A DNA stretch of 19,301 nucleotides from assembly GCA_016706595.1 (NCBI GenBank), contig JADJJH010000012.1, forward strand, positions 1 to 19,301. The letters run 5' to 3'. The position numbers and the translations under genes were made by a program. The stretch comes from Bacteroidota bacterium (GTDB lineage: Bacteria > Bacteroidota > Bacteroidia > Chitinophagales > Chitinophagaceae). The first letter of the stretch is position 1. Every line of letters begins with the position of its first letter. Below, in pieces: positions 9,725 through 17,929 of the stretch. Under the pieces are notes generated by a model. That model was not told where the DNA came from. It worked only from the letters and a program-made list of their open reading frames with translations, and searched no databases.

Positions 9725-9753
9725 ATGATTATAGTCATTATGATTGCAGTCAT
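9725..9753 (+). promoter_or_regulatory. Two tandem near-palindromes upstream of the fasciclin gene
   Basis: Two 14-base sites, ATGATTATAGTCAT at 9725-9738 and ATGATTGCAGTCAT at 9740-9753, repeat with a 15-base period. Each is an inverted repeat with one mismatched pair. They end 23 bases before a -7 box, just upstream of or over the -33 region, which is where an activator or repressor dimer pair could bind. The regulator is unknown. Confidence 0.4.
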
Positions 9754-9776
9754 AAGCATTCACTATTTAGCTCTAT

Positions 9777-9784
9777 TACTTTTG
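9777..9784 (+). promoter_or_regulatory. Putative -7 box of the fasciclin lipoprotein gene
   Basis: TACTTTTG matches TAnnTTTG and lies 18 bases before the ATG at 9803, the same distance as the box before upp. No clear -33 TTTG is present at the right spacing, which would fit an activator-dependent promoter. Confidence 0.45.
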
Positions 9785-9802
9785 AGTCAAAATAAAAGAA
9801 TT

Positions 9803-10364
9803 ATGAAAGAAAATTTTGGCGGGAGTCGCTTTAACTGCATTACTTTATGTTACAGCTTGTAACAATTCGGCCGAGCAAACATCTAGCACAACCACCAGTA
9901 CAGAAGAAACAAGCGCACCTACGGACAATCGGGCGTACAAGACGATGAATCGGCAAAAATGTTGTACAGGTTGCCGTAGGTAGTAAAGACCATACCACTT
10001 TAGTAGCCGCTGTAAAGGCTGGTGAACTCGTGGATGCTTTAAGTAATACCCGGACCTTTTACCGTTTTTGCACCCACTAATGCCGCCTTCGATAAATTAC
10101 CTGCGGTACAGTAGATGATTTGCTAAAACCCGAGAACAAAGAAACTCTTCAAGATATTTTGCAGTATCATGTTTCGGTTGGTGTCTATCAAGCCGATGCT
10201 TTACAAGACGGGCAATCGGCGGGCAAGTAAACGGAAGTAATTTAAAGATTAGTAAGCAAGGCGATAAAATTATGGTGAACGGAACGGCCACGATATTAGC
10301 CTCCATACAAGCAAGCAATGGTGTGATACACGTAATTGATGGTGTGCTTACCGCGCCAAAATAG
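9803..10364 (+). CDS. Fasciclin-domain (FAS1) lipoprotein, frame-broken
   Basis: Small envelope lipoprotein with one FAS1 (beta-Ig-H3/fasciclin) domain, a fold linked to adhesion and surface interactions. Restored N-terminus MKKILAGVALTALLYVTACN has a lipobox ending at Cys19, then a Ser/Thr/Glu-rich linker of about 35 residues. The domain follows: VGSKDHTTLVAAVKAGELVD, ALSNTGPFTVFAPTNAAFDK (the FAS1 H1 motif TVFAPTN.AF), LPAGTVDDLLKPENKETLQD, ILQYHVSVGVYQA, NGSNLKISKQGDKIMVNGTA, and the H2 region ILASIQASNGVIHVIDGVL. The stop is TAG at 10362-10364. Length about 187 residues, usual for single-domain members in Bacteroidota. Breaks lie near 9812, 9930, 9960, 10050, 10105 and 10215. It converges on the alpha/beta hydrolase gene with a shared terminator between. 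Confidence 0.92.
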
Positions 10365-10384
10365 AACTATACTTAACCTTCAAC

Positions 10385-10415
10385 AAAGCCTACTTTTTAT
10401 TTTTTAGTAGGCTTT
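10385..10415. terminator. Bidirectional intrinsic terminator
   Basis: Ten-base arms AAAGCCTACT (10385-10394) and AGTAGGCTTT (10406-10415) flank an 11-base T-rich loop. A T-rich stretch follows on + and an A-run precedes it, so it can stop the fasciclin gene on + and the hydrolase gene on -. Confidence 0.8.
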
Positions 10416-10437
10416 TGTTTTTCAAAAGGTCCTACAT

Positions 10438-11088
10438 TTATAAGGATTTCAACACATCGTTTATAATTTCAGATATCAGTTTCGCGTGCGTAATCACCAT
10501 AAAGTGTCCACCTTTGTTTACAATTTTATCTGCGTTACAATTCTTAATCGGAAACAATTTATCGGCATCTCCATGGATATGAAAAACAAAATCGGGTTTA
10601 CTTTTTTGTTGCCAAGATAAAATATTGTCAAGCGACCATCGTAAATAAGTAAGGGTTGTTTTTTGAATCATTTCGTCGAGATAGATTTTTAATCTTTTGG
10701 CATTCACCCCAAACAAATGATGTACATAAGCATTTTTTGTTTTTAATAATCGCAAGAATGGTGTTTGATGTATTTTTAATTTACCAAGAAGTCTATAATA
10801 TTTTGGTAGTTCATCGCGATGTGAAATAGATGAAATCAGAATTACTTTTTTACATGGATATTGTTTGGCAATTTCGATAGCCATTATGCCACCAAACGAT
10901 AAACCACATAAAACAAAAGGTTTTTTAAAGTCAATATCATCAGATAGCCGATTTGCATATGCTTGTATACTTTCTTTGGCTAAGGGCTCTATCCAATCAA
11001 TATAATGAGCAGTATATGCGGCATCTAATTGTATTTTTTCAAATGCTCTACGATCGGCACCTAATCCACTAATAAAGTAAACATTCAT
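10438..11088 (-). CDS. Alpha/beta hydrolase
   Basis: Intact 216-residue alpha/beta-hydrolase without signal peptide, so probably cytoplasmic. The nucleophile elbow is GLSFGG with Ser64; the acid is most likely Asp176 in HGDADKLFP, and the base His195 in KGGHFMV, giving a full catalytic triad. The start YFISGLGADRRAF supplies the oxyanion-hole strand and loop. The cap between residues 90 and 160 is short and basic, with LPKYYRLLGKLK. The substrate cannot be told; the GLGAD..AF start is seen in many small Bacteroidota hydrolases of unknown role. It begins 4 bases after the feoA stop and is probably translated from the same transcript. Confidence 0.87.
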   Translation of the reverse strand: MNVYFISGLGADRRAFEKIQLDAAYTAHYIDWIEPLAKESIQAYANRLSDDIDFKKPFVLCGLSFGGIMAIEIAKQYPCKKVILISSISHRDELPKYYRLLGKLKIHQTPFLRLLKTKNAYVHHLFGVNAKRLKIYLDEMIQKTTLTYLRWSLDNILSWQQKSKPDFVFHIHGDADKLFPIKNCNADKIVNKGGHFMVITHAKLISEIINDVLKSL

Positions 11089-11092
11089 AATG

Positions 11093-11323
11093 CTAAATAA
11101 TATCTACAAGTATAGAATCGGCTTCATCTTTACGTAAACTTAATTGATAACCTGCTACTTTAATCGCAATTGGATCACCAAGAGGGGCGGTAAGTTCTAC
11201 CGAAATTTCTTCTTCAGGAATACAACCCATTTCAAGTAATTTCACATACAACTCCGACTCCCCAAAACTTTTAATAATGGCTTTTTGTTTAAACGGAAGT
11301 TCGCTAAGTTTAATAAATGTCAT
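11093..11323 (-). CDS. feoA: FeoA family protein (ferrous iron transport accessory)
   Basis: Intact 76-residue SH3-like protein. FeoA normally supports the Fe(II) transporter FeoB on the cytoplasmic side. Sequence signs are LSELPFKQKAIIKSF, the L..LLEMGCIPEEEISV block (the classical L..LG..PG position, here LLEMGCIPEE), APLGDPIAIKVAGYQLSLRK (the conserved GDP...V.G..LSLR motif), and a hydrophobic end SILVDII. Length is typical. The next gene in the same direction is the alpha/beta hydrolase, not feoB. It follows hutH by 34 bases, with its own -7 box at the hutH stop. Confidence 0.9.
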   Translation of the reverse strand: MTFIKLSELPFKQKAIIKSFGESELYVKLLEMGCIPEEEISVELTAPLGDPIAIKVAGYQLSLRKDEADSILVDII

Positions 11324-11347
11324 GTTTGTTTAGAAAATATTACAAAC

Positions 11348-11355
11348 CAAAGATA
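11348..11355 (-). promoter_or_regulatory. Putative -7 box of feoA
   Basis: On the minus strand this reads TATCTTTG, matching TAnnTTTG, 24 bases before the feoA ATG and just after the hutH stop. No clear TTTG stands at 19-21 bases upstream, so it is a partial match. Confidence 0.4.
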
Positions 11356-11357
11356 GG

Positions 11358-12838
11358 TTAATGTAATGCATAAGTATTCATGAATGTAATGACCTTCATC
11401 ATATCATCGTGAATGATTCTGTCTTTACTGATATATGGAATGGTTTTTTGAAATTCTTGGATCAAATCTTCTATTATTTTACTACTTCGTTTCGGACGTC
11501 TAAAACTGAGTGCTTGAACGGCATTTAAAAGTTCAATCGCCAACACACGTTCAGTATTCATCACTACTTCATACAATTTAGTGGCTGCATTGGCACCCAT
11601 ACTTACATGATCTTCTTGTCCGTTACTACTTACAATACTATCCACACTTGCACGCGTACATAATTGTTTATTTTTACTAACAATAGAAGCCGCAGTATAT
11701 TAATGCGATCATTAAGCCACTATCCAATCCGGCTTTTTCAATTAAAAAGGAGGCAGGTTTCGTTGTCCGCTAATTAGTAAATACGTTCTTCTTTCAGAGA
11801 TACTTGCCAGTTCGGCAACGGCAATCGCCAAATAATCTAAATTGATGGCAAGGGGTTGACCATGAAAATTACCGCCACTTAATATCATATCCTCTTCCGG
11901 AAAAATAAGCGGGTTATCGGTTACGGAATTAATCTCTTGTTCTACTATTCGTTTCACAAAATGTACGGCATCATGTGGCGCCATGCACTTGCGGTATACA
12001 TCGGAAGCTGTAAGGGTCTTGCACTTGAGATTTGTGAGCATTCGCCATTTCGCTATCTGCTAAAAGCCTTCTCATGTTTTTAGCCACTGCAATTTGTCCT
12101 TCATGAGCGCGCACTTCATGTATTTGCGAAGTAAAGGTTGTAAAGTACAATCAAAGCCATCAAACGAAATAGCCGCAATCGTATCGGCCCAAACTAATAA
12201 TTTTTCAATTCTTTGCAAACACCAAACAGCGTAACTGCTCATAAACTGTGTACCATTTAATAAGGCTAATCCTTCTTTACTTTGCAGTGATAATTTTTGC
12301 CATTGCAATTGTTCATAAACAGCCGATGTTGTTTGCTTGAGATTTTTTATAATATACCTCCCCTTCGCCAAGTAAGGCTAAACTCAGATGAGCCAAGGCG
12401 CTAAATCGCCACTGGCACCTAATGATCCTAATTGATAAACGACCGGTAAAATATCGTGATTATACAAATCCACTAATCGTTGAACCAGTTGTTCGCTTAC
12501 ACCACTATGTCCGTAAGTAAAATTTTTACTTTCAACAGCAGCATAATCTTTACAATGTCTTGCGGTACTTCATCACCTAAACCACATGCATGAGAAAGCA
12601 CTAAATTGGTTTGCAACTGTTCGATGTCAGCATCTGAAATTTTTACATTACAAAGCGAACCAAAACCTGTATTAATGCCATAATACATGTTGTCACTTTC
12701 CTTCATTTTATTATTCAAGTAAGTACGACAAGCATTTATTTTTTGAATTGATTGGTTGTGTAGAGAAATTTTGCCTTGTATAAGATTGGTAATTTCAGAA
12801 ATGGTAATGGGTGTTAAACCAAGCAGATGGGTATCCAT
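11358..12838 (-). CDS. hutH: Histidine ammonia-lyase, frame-broken
   Basis: Deaminates L-histidine to trans-urocanate, first step of histidine breakdown, in the cytoplasm as a tetramer. Minus-strand blocks: MDTHLLGLTPITISEITNLI, YYGINTGFGSLCN (conserved YG.NTGFG), LVLSHACGLGDEVP, then LGSLGASGDLAPLAHLSLAL, whose Ala-Ser-Gly forms the MIO cofactor. Then KEGLALLNGTQFM, EQEINSVTDNPLIF and LSGGNFHGQPLAINLDYLAI (active-site GNFHG), ERRTYLLISG, SVDSIVSSNGQEDHVSMG. The stop is at 11358. ATG at 12838 gives about 494 residues, close to the family's 500-510. An ATG at 12916 is in frame, but the extra 26 residues look non-coding. Frame breaks lie near 11640-11740, 12040-12070, 12360-12400 and 12500. No hutU, hutI or ftcD-like gene is nearby. 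Confidence 0.94.
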
Positions 12839-12962
12839 ATTCACAATATTAGGTGTAGGCAGCGAAGATAGCGTATCAATAATGTATGTACAAAGGATTA
12901 AGGACATTGTAAGCACTCCTTAGTTATCATCTCGCTGAAAATGAATAATTTACTTACAGTTT

Positions 12963-14293
12963 TTACCCTTGCTTATTGAAGCGTATATCTTGGCCGGCTT
13001 GTTGCAAATTAAACGAAATAATATTTCCCTCATTGTCCTTTTTAAAAATGATTTTTACTCCGCCTGCAGTAAACTCATATTCCAATTCATTTACTTTTTC
13101 AAGTGGAAAAGCATTTTGACCTGTGGCTTGTGCTTCATAATTTTCACCCACTTTTCGAATGGTAATTTTCATTCCCAAACTTTCATTCATATAATTTCCG
13201 TCAAGCGTTTTTTTATTGGATTCAGGAATTGGTTTTTTCGAAAATTCGGGTTGTACAAAGGGTTTTCCATAATAAATATTGAGTGCGGCAATAGCTACAT
13301 TATTTAATTGATAGTTCCACGCATTGCCTGTTATGGCAAGGGATACCGAATCTTCGGGTATATATATCAGCATCGATTGAAATCCATCCAATCCACCATT
13401 ATGTCCGTAAGCTTTTTTTCTTTCATAAGGAAATTGCAAAATGCCATTGCCGTAATAATCGTCGATCGTTCTCATCAATTGAAAAGATGAATCGTGCATC
13501 AATTTCCCCATAAATAAAGCTTCTATAAACTTGCATAATTCGGTAGGGGTTGAAATAATCGCTCCGATCCTCCAGGAATCGACATATCGGTTTGATTTGC
13601 TAGTTGCCATTCGTTGTTGTGAAACTCGTACGAAATCGCTTCATGATTCAAAGAATTTATACGACCGGAAATAGATGTCTTTTGCAATCCTACTTTCTTG
13701 CCTATTCGATTTTGTAATTGTTCATTATACGAGGTGCCACAGAGCTCTTCTATTATATATCCCAACAACACATAATTGGTATTACTGTATTGTCCTTTAC
13801 TACCGGGTTCAAAATCAGACTCCTGATTTGCAAACAAATCTAAAAGCTCTTTCTTCGTATGCGGCCTACTCATATAAGATAGATAAGCCGAATCGTTGAC
13901 AAAATTATGTAAGCCACTATGATGATTTAACATATGGGCGATACTAATTTTTTCGCTGTTGGGAAGCTTAGGATAAAATTTACTCAGCTTGGTTTGCAAA
14001 CTAATTTTCTGTTCTTCAATAAGCTGAAACATGATAACGGCGGTAAACATTTTGGTTATTGAACCGATATGATAAGTAGTTTCTGTGGTTGCCTTTATTG
14101 ATTTCTCCACATCAGAATATCCAATAGCCTGTTTGTAAAGCTCCTTGCCTTTTGATGTAATGGCTATACTCATCATGGCCTTATTATTGGTTTCATAATT
14201 TTGTAATAACTGATTGAGCTTCGTAGTATCAAATTGAGCAAATGCACTTTGGTTAAGAAGAAATAATAAACTCGCTATACAAATTTTTTTCAT
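12963..14293 (-). CDS. Secreted serine hydrolase, class C beta-lactamase/CubicO family, one frameshift
   Basis: Penicillin-binding-protein-like serine hydrolase exported by a Sec signal (MKKICIASLLFLLNQSAFAQ, cut after AFA). Counting from ATG at 14293: SxxK is Ser78-Ile-Thr-Lys81 in YHIGSITK, and the tyrosine motif is YSN at 169-171 in GQYSNTNYVLLGY. GHNGGLDGF stands at the place of the third (KTG-like) motif, as HxG does in esterase-type members. A C-terminal domain of about 100 residues follows after GNAWNYQLNNVAIAALNI, with GNYMNESLGMKITIRKVGEN, a beta-rich lipocalin-like extension. A missing G near 13564, between SIPGGS and AIISTPTELCKF, splits the gene in two. Restored length is about 444 residues. 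ATG at 14335 would put extra hydrophobic residues before the signal peptide and is less likely. Substrate unknown; peptides or esters are as likely as beta-lactams. Confidence 0.9.
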
Positions 14294-14445
14294 AAAACAT
14301 ATTATAATGATTATGCAAAGAAAGTAGTTAATCATAAGATGTTATATACGAAATGATGAGCGGTTGAATTCTTCTTCCATTTTCTTTAACATGTAACATC
14401 GGTTACTAAAATTCATTTCGTACACTAATGTGAAAACCCTTTCTT

Positions 14446-15296
14446 ATGAACACAAAAATCATCATTCCAATAATTGGAATTGCCTCTTTGTTTTTATTTT
14501 CTTGCGATGAAAATTATGAACATGAAAAATCAATTAGCTTGGCCAAAGAAGTAGCCGCCGATGTTAATGCAGAAGAAGTTGAAACCGACAGTTCACGAAC
14601 CGTAATTAAAAGCGCCGAACTTTCGTTGCGAGTTGATACCGTTGAGAAAAGAATTCAACAGATTCAACAAAAGGTAAATCAAATGCAAGGACATATTTTA
14701 CACTATGAAATTCAGTCTAACAAAAACTATATCGATAAAGTTGAGTATAGTTTAGACTCGAGTTATGAAGTGAACCAAATTAATCCGCACGCACAAATTA
14801 GGCTTCGCATTCCGGTAGAATATACCGATACATTTATACATCAAATGCTATCTATGAATATGCGTTTAGATGAATTTTTACTAGATGAAAATGATGTCAC
14901 TGAAGATTTGTTTGAAAAAAAAGAAATTGCTGAGATTAATATTTCTGGTAAAACGAAACCCAAAACCATTATTCAACAATCGTATCTTGAAGAAAGATTA
15001 GCAGAAAAATTAAACAAAAAGCCGACTATGCCCGACTTCAACACAAGACAAAATATTTGTGGTTTAATATTAGCATGCAAGGTGATAGCTATATTGAAAA
15101 GCATAGTGTTGCGAATACAGAAACGTTACGAACTCCGTTTTATATACAAGCCATCAATTCGCTTCAATTTGGCTGGCAAGGCTTTGCTTCCTTTCTTTTG
15201 GTGCTACTTAATATTTGGCCATTTGCTTTGCTTTGTTTAATTGGATTTATCATTTACAAAAGAAGTACAAGCCAAATCATTCATGCAAAAAAGTAG
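14446..15296 (+). CDS. DUF4349-like lipoprotein with C-terminal membrane helix, one frameshift
   Basis: Envelope protein of about 283 residues. The signal is MNTKIIIPIIGIASLFLFSC with lipobox Cys20. Then come an acidic linker (EVAADVNAEEVETDSSRT), VIKSAELSLRVDTVEKRIQQ, a segment QIQQKVNQMQGHILHYEIQ likely to be helical, RLRIPVEYTDTFIHQMLSMN and LDEFLLDENDVTEDLFEK. This order (charged helix, R.R.P...LD..L, then a second coiled coil before a terminal membrane helix) is typical of DUF4349. A frameshift at the A-run near 15015-15020 moves into ADYARLQHKTKYLWFNISMQ and continues through QFGWQGFASFLLVLLNIWPF and a helix ending IIYKR. The uncorrected frame would read on to a stop near 15240 with an unrelated tail. 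Function unknown. ATG at 14446 is divergent from the serine hydrolase. Confidence 0.8.
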
Positions 15297-15310
15297 CTAA
15301 AAGTTAGTAA

Positions 15311-15768
15311 GGATCGGATAATACATACGGCTACTAAATAGATTTGAATTCGCTATAGAGTTTGTATAGATGGTTGAAGGCAAGACGCAGAATTGAAATA
15401 CTGGAGTTTACTAGGGTAAATGACAGAATTTCAATTCGAGCTTAACATTAGAAATCGGACGATAAATGCAACTACTAAATTGGTTAGAATTCGCTATAGA
15501 GTTTGTATAGATTGTTCGAGTTCAAGGCAAGCGAAGAATTGAAATATTGGAGTTTACTAAGGTAAATGACAGAATTTCAATTCGAGCTTAACGTAGAAAT
15601 CGGACGATAAATGCAACTACTAAATTGGTTAGAATTCGCTATAGAGTTTGTATAGATTGTTCGAGTTCAAGGCAAGCGAAGAATTGAAATACTGGAGTTT
15701 ACTAAGGTAAATGACAGGATTTCAATTCGAGCTTAACGTAGAAATCGGACGATATATACAAACTCTAA
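15311..15768. repeat. Tandem array of about 145-bp hairpin units
   Basis: Three units plus a partial fourth. GAAATCGGAC recurs at 15451, 15596 and 15741, an exact 145-base period; the first unit (15311-15446) is diverged and about 4 bases shorter. Each unit holds CTATAGAGTTTGTATAG, then CAAGGC, then an inner hairpin with arms GAATTGAAAT and ATTTCAATTC around GAGTTTACTnnGGTAAATGAC, itself a TTTAC/GTAAA stem. The right edge carries TATACAAACTCTA (15754-15766), the complement of TAGAGTTTGTATA, so a unit has inverted ends outside the inner hairpin. The array fills the junction of two convergent genes. It has no coding capacity. Confidence 0.85.
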
Positions 15769-15770
15769 AT

Positions 15771-15804
15771 AAAAACCATCTCTGATTTATTAGAGATGGT
15801 TTTT
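15771..15804. terminator. Bidirectional intrinsic terminator
   Basis: Thirteen-base perfect arms AAAAACCATCTCT and AGAGATGGTTTTT with an 8-base loop, flanked by A and T runs. It ends the minus-strand 125-residue gene and could also stop reads from the + side through the repeat array. Confidence 0.85.
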
Positions 15805-15825
15805 AAAACTACAAAAAAACTAAGT

Positions 15826-16203
15826 TTATAACGACCGCGATAAGAAATTATAAAACTCCTTTTTCGTTGCATAAAAATCGTTGCTAGTATCGTGCATTAA
15901 GTCGGTAATATCATTATCCGATTCAATCATTTTTACATTAATATAGTTTGGCTTTTCGGCCGCTTCTTGTAAAAGATGTTCATTTTTAAGTTTAATATCA
16001 TGCATCATTTCATCGATATGAATGCTCATAATTCTAAACTTATTTTCAAAATGATCTACCTCTTTCATTAATTCGTTTCCGGTGTTTTTCGAAGCTACTT
16101 CTTCTAAGCGTTTTTTTAAATAGGGAATTTCGCTTTTAAAAAAAGTCAACTCTCTTAACCATGCTTCACAAATTTGATGTACGTGTGCTATGCTATCTTT
16201 CAT
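15826..16203 (-). CDS. Conserved-looking helical protein of unknown function
   Basis: Intact 125-residue protein with no signal peptide or membrane helix. It is strongly charged and almost wholly alpha-helical by composition: MKDSIAHVHQICEAWLRELT, then IPYLKKRLEEVASKNTGNEL, FENKFRIMSIHIDEMMHDIK, LKNEHLLQEAAEK. Leucine and isoleucine spacing suggests two or three coiled-coil helices, and the C-terminus YATKKEFYNFLSRSL is another helix. No catalytic motif is visible, so it may be a small adaptor or structural protein. A -7 box precedes it and a strong terminator follows, so it is likely a single-gene unit. I do not recognise the family. Confidence 0.75.
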   Translation of the reverse strand: MKDSIAHVHQICEAWLRELTFFKSEIPYLKKRLEEVASKNTGNELMKEVDHFENKFRIMSIHIDEMMHDIKLKNEHLLQEAAEKPNYINVKMIESDNDITDLMHDTSNDFYATKKEFYNFLSRSL

Positions 16204-16221
16204 CTTTCTTTATTTTTCAAA

Positions 16222-16229
16222 CAAATATA
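16222..16229 (-). promoter_or_regulatory. Putative -7 box of the 125-residue protein gene
   Basis: Minus-strand TATATTTG matches TAnnTTTG and ends 18 bases before the ATG at 16203, the same leader length as at upp and the fasciclin gene. No convincing -33 TTTG was found. Confidence 0.45.
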
Positions 16230-16399
16230 GTCTTGAGTTCCTTTATGCATTATGATACATATCAGAAGAAAGAGAAATAATTATCATGAAGATGAAGTTT
16301 TTTGTGTTCATGACTTTCTTGAGCTATATGGTATTATTTTAATAATAGAGTTGAACACCTTCTTCATCTGTACGTGTTATAACTTTTCGGAAATTCAGA

Positions 16400-17929
16400 C
16401 TATTCAACCAACACTTTTTTTGCTATACCATCACAATATAAAAAGTAAAGACCCTTACTTAAACCGTTCACATCTATTTCATCTTTTGTTGTTGATAAAA
16501 TATTTTGCCCGCTTATATCAAGTAGTGTTTTCTTTTTGCCTTTTGCATTTTTAATAAAAATAGTTTGAAACGCAGGGTTAGGGTATACACTCCAATCCGC
16601 TCTCGGCTCTCCGCTATCACTCTGACTTAATGGCCAGCAGGGCTCCTTTTTAGGCATATTAAAATTAGGCATATTTGGCATAGCACTAGTACAAGGGCCA
16701 GGATCGTAACGTAAACAAAGTTTACAAAAACCGCATGCCATTCCCTTTTTATTCGGGTAATCAATTACGCTATTGTGAAACGGGCTACAAGTGTATTTAC
16801 TTACATAAATTCTACCATCAGGACCAAGCACAAGGTTTTTGTATTCTCCAAAATATAGCTGAGTAGTATCTGGTCCAGCTTGTATGCGTGTCCAACGTTG
16901 GTTACTATCTGGCTCAAATAAATCATATTGGTAAATATTATACCGCCGTGATACATACAAAAAGCTATCATTAGGTGAAAAACAAATACCAGTGATTAAT
17001 GAATCCATAGGTCCATTTAAGGTATCTAATGTTGTCATGGTTGAATCATAGGGAACTGCTATTGTTTTCACATTGCTCACAATGCCATAACATCTATCAA
17101 AATCGGATATAAATAAATGTGCACCCATATTATTCATAAAACCACCACCTGTTGCAAAAGCGTATTTACTACCTGTGTAATTAAAGCAACTTTGACCTGC
17201 TAGGTCATAGTATCCAAAATGAGGAGTAGGGAATCCTTGTATCGACTTCAATACTACAGAATCTTTTGTTACTAAAAAGGTATATATCATATTTGTATCA
17301 AGTGCTTGTTTCAACAACCACCAATCGTACCCATTGGCATGTTTGCAGGTCATCATTCCTACCTTGCACATTTCTACATGTGTTAATAATGGTACATTTT
17401 TTTGAACCACTTTACCCATTCCACCGTTTGCATTCATATCTACTACATGATATTGCAATAAATCATATGGCACCTTGTTTTGTGCACCAACAACATAATA
17501 ATCGTATGCGCTATCTGTAATTGTAGGAACAAATACATAATATTCTCCATTACTACCTTTAGGTAAGATAATTGACCCATCGGTGGTTACGGTTTGAGTA
17601 GGGCAACAATTATGGTTGTAAATTTTGTTGGGTTGCAAACTGTCTCCATTTTCAATTATATTTCCTATTGAATCTATCAATATCATACCATTACAAACCA
17701 ATAGCAAATTACCTATTGCACTATCGCAAATATTACTATGGCCATCCATAAAATGATGATTTGTTGCAACTGGATAATACCTGTATGTCTGAGGACGTGC
17801 TGTATCAGTAAAAATAGCACCTACACCAGAACCTCCAAAAATAAACACATTGCCACGCTTATCTTGCGCAATAACTTTGTTGCAATTGAAATAAAAAACA
17901 ACAAATAGCATTAAATATAACCTGCTCAT
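16400..17929 (-). CDS. Secreted T9SS cargo protein with type A sorting domain
   Basis: Intact 509-residue protein exported first by Sec (MSRLYLMLFVVFYFNCNKVI, cleavage after IAQ) and then across the outer membrane by the type IX system. The body, residues 25-425, has short repeating beta strands with phrases such as GNVFIFGGSGVGAIF, LLLVCNGMILIDSIGNI, SKYAFATGGGFM, ICFSPNDSFLYVSRR.NIYQ and LVLGPDGRIYVSKY, the pattern of a beta-propeller. Before the end is a cysteine cluster, MACGFCKLCLRYDPGPC. The C-terminal sorting domain starts at WSVYPNPAFQTIFI and ends with VNGLSKGLYFLYCDGIAKKV, matching type A. Its ligand is unknown. The ATG overlaps the stop of a sorting-domain remnant as ATGA. Confidence 0.9.
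   Translation of the reverse strand: MSRLYLMLFVVFYFNCNKVIAQDKRGNVFIFGGSGVGAIFTDTARPQTYRYYPVATNHHFMDGHSNICDSAIGNLLLVCNGMILIDSIGNIIENGDSLQPNKIYNHNCCPTQTVTTDGSIILPKGSNGEYYVFVPTITDSAYDYYVVGAQNKVPYDLLQYHVVDMNANGGMGKVVQKNVPLLTHVEMCKVGMMTCKHANGYDWWLLKQALDTNMIYTFLVTKDSVVLKSIQGFPTPHFGYYDLAGQSCFNYTGSKYAFATGGGFMNNMGAHLFISDFDRCYGIVSNVKTIAVPYDSTMTTLDTLNGPMDSLITGICFSPNDSFLYVSRRYNIYQYDLFEPDSNQRWTRIQAGPDTTQLYFGEYKNLVLGPDGRIYVSKYTCSPFHNSVIDYPNKKGMACGFCKLCLRYDPGPCTSAMPNMPNFNMPKKEPCWPLSQSDSGEPRADWSVYPNPAFQTIFIKNAKGKKKTLLDISGQNILSTTKDEIDVNGLSKGLYFLYCDGIAKKVLVE

Noticed and set aside
12969..13899. Three plus-strand frames of 60-112 residues
   Set aside because: They are antisense to the serine hydrolase, which has all catalytic motifs and a signal peptide.
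13523..14335. Serine hydrolase as an active beta-lactamase resistance gene
   Set aside because: The family is dominated by esterases and peptidases, and the third motif is HNGG rather than KTG; resistance cannot be claimed from sequence.
15311..15768. CRISPR array
   Set aside because: The whole 145-base unit repeats, with no unique spacers between short repeats, and no cas genes are near.
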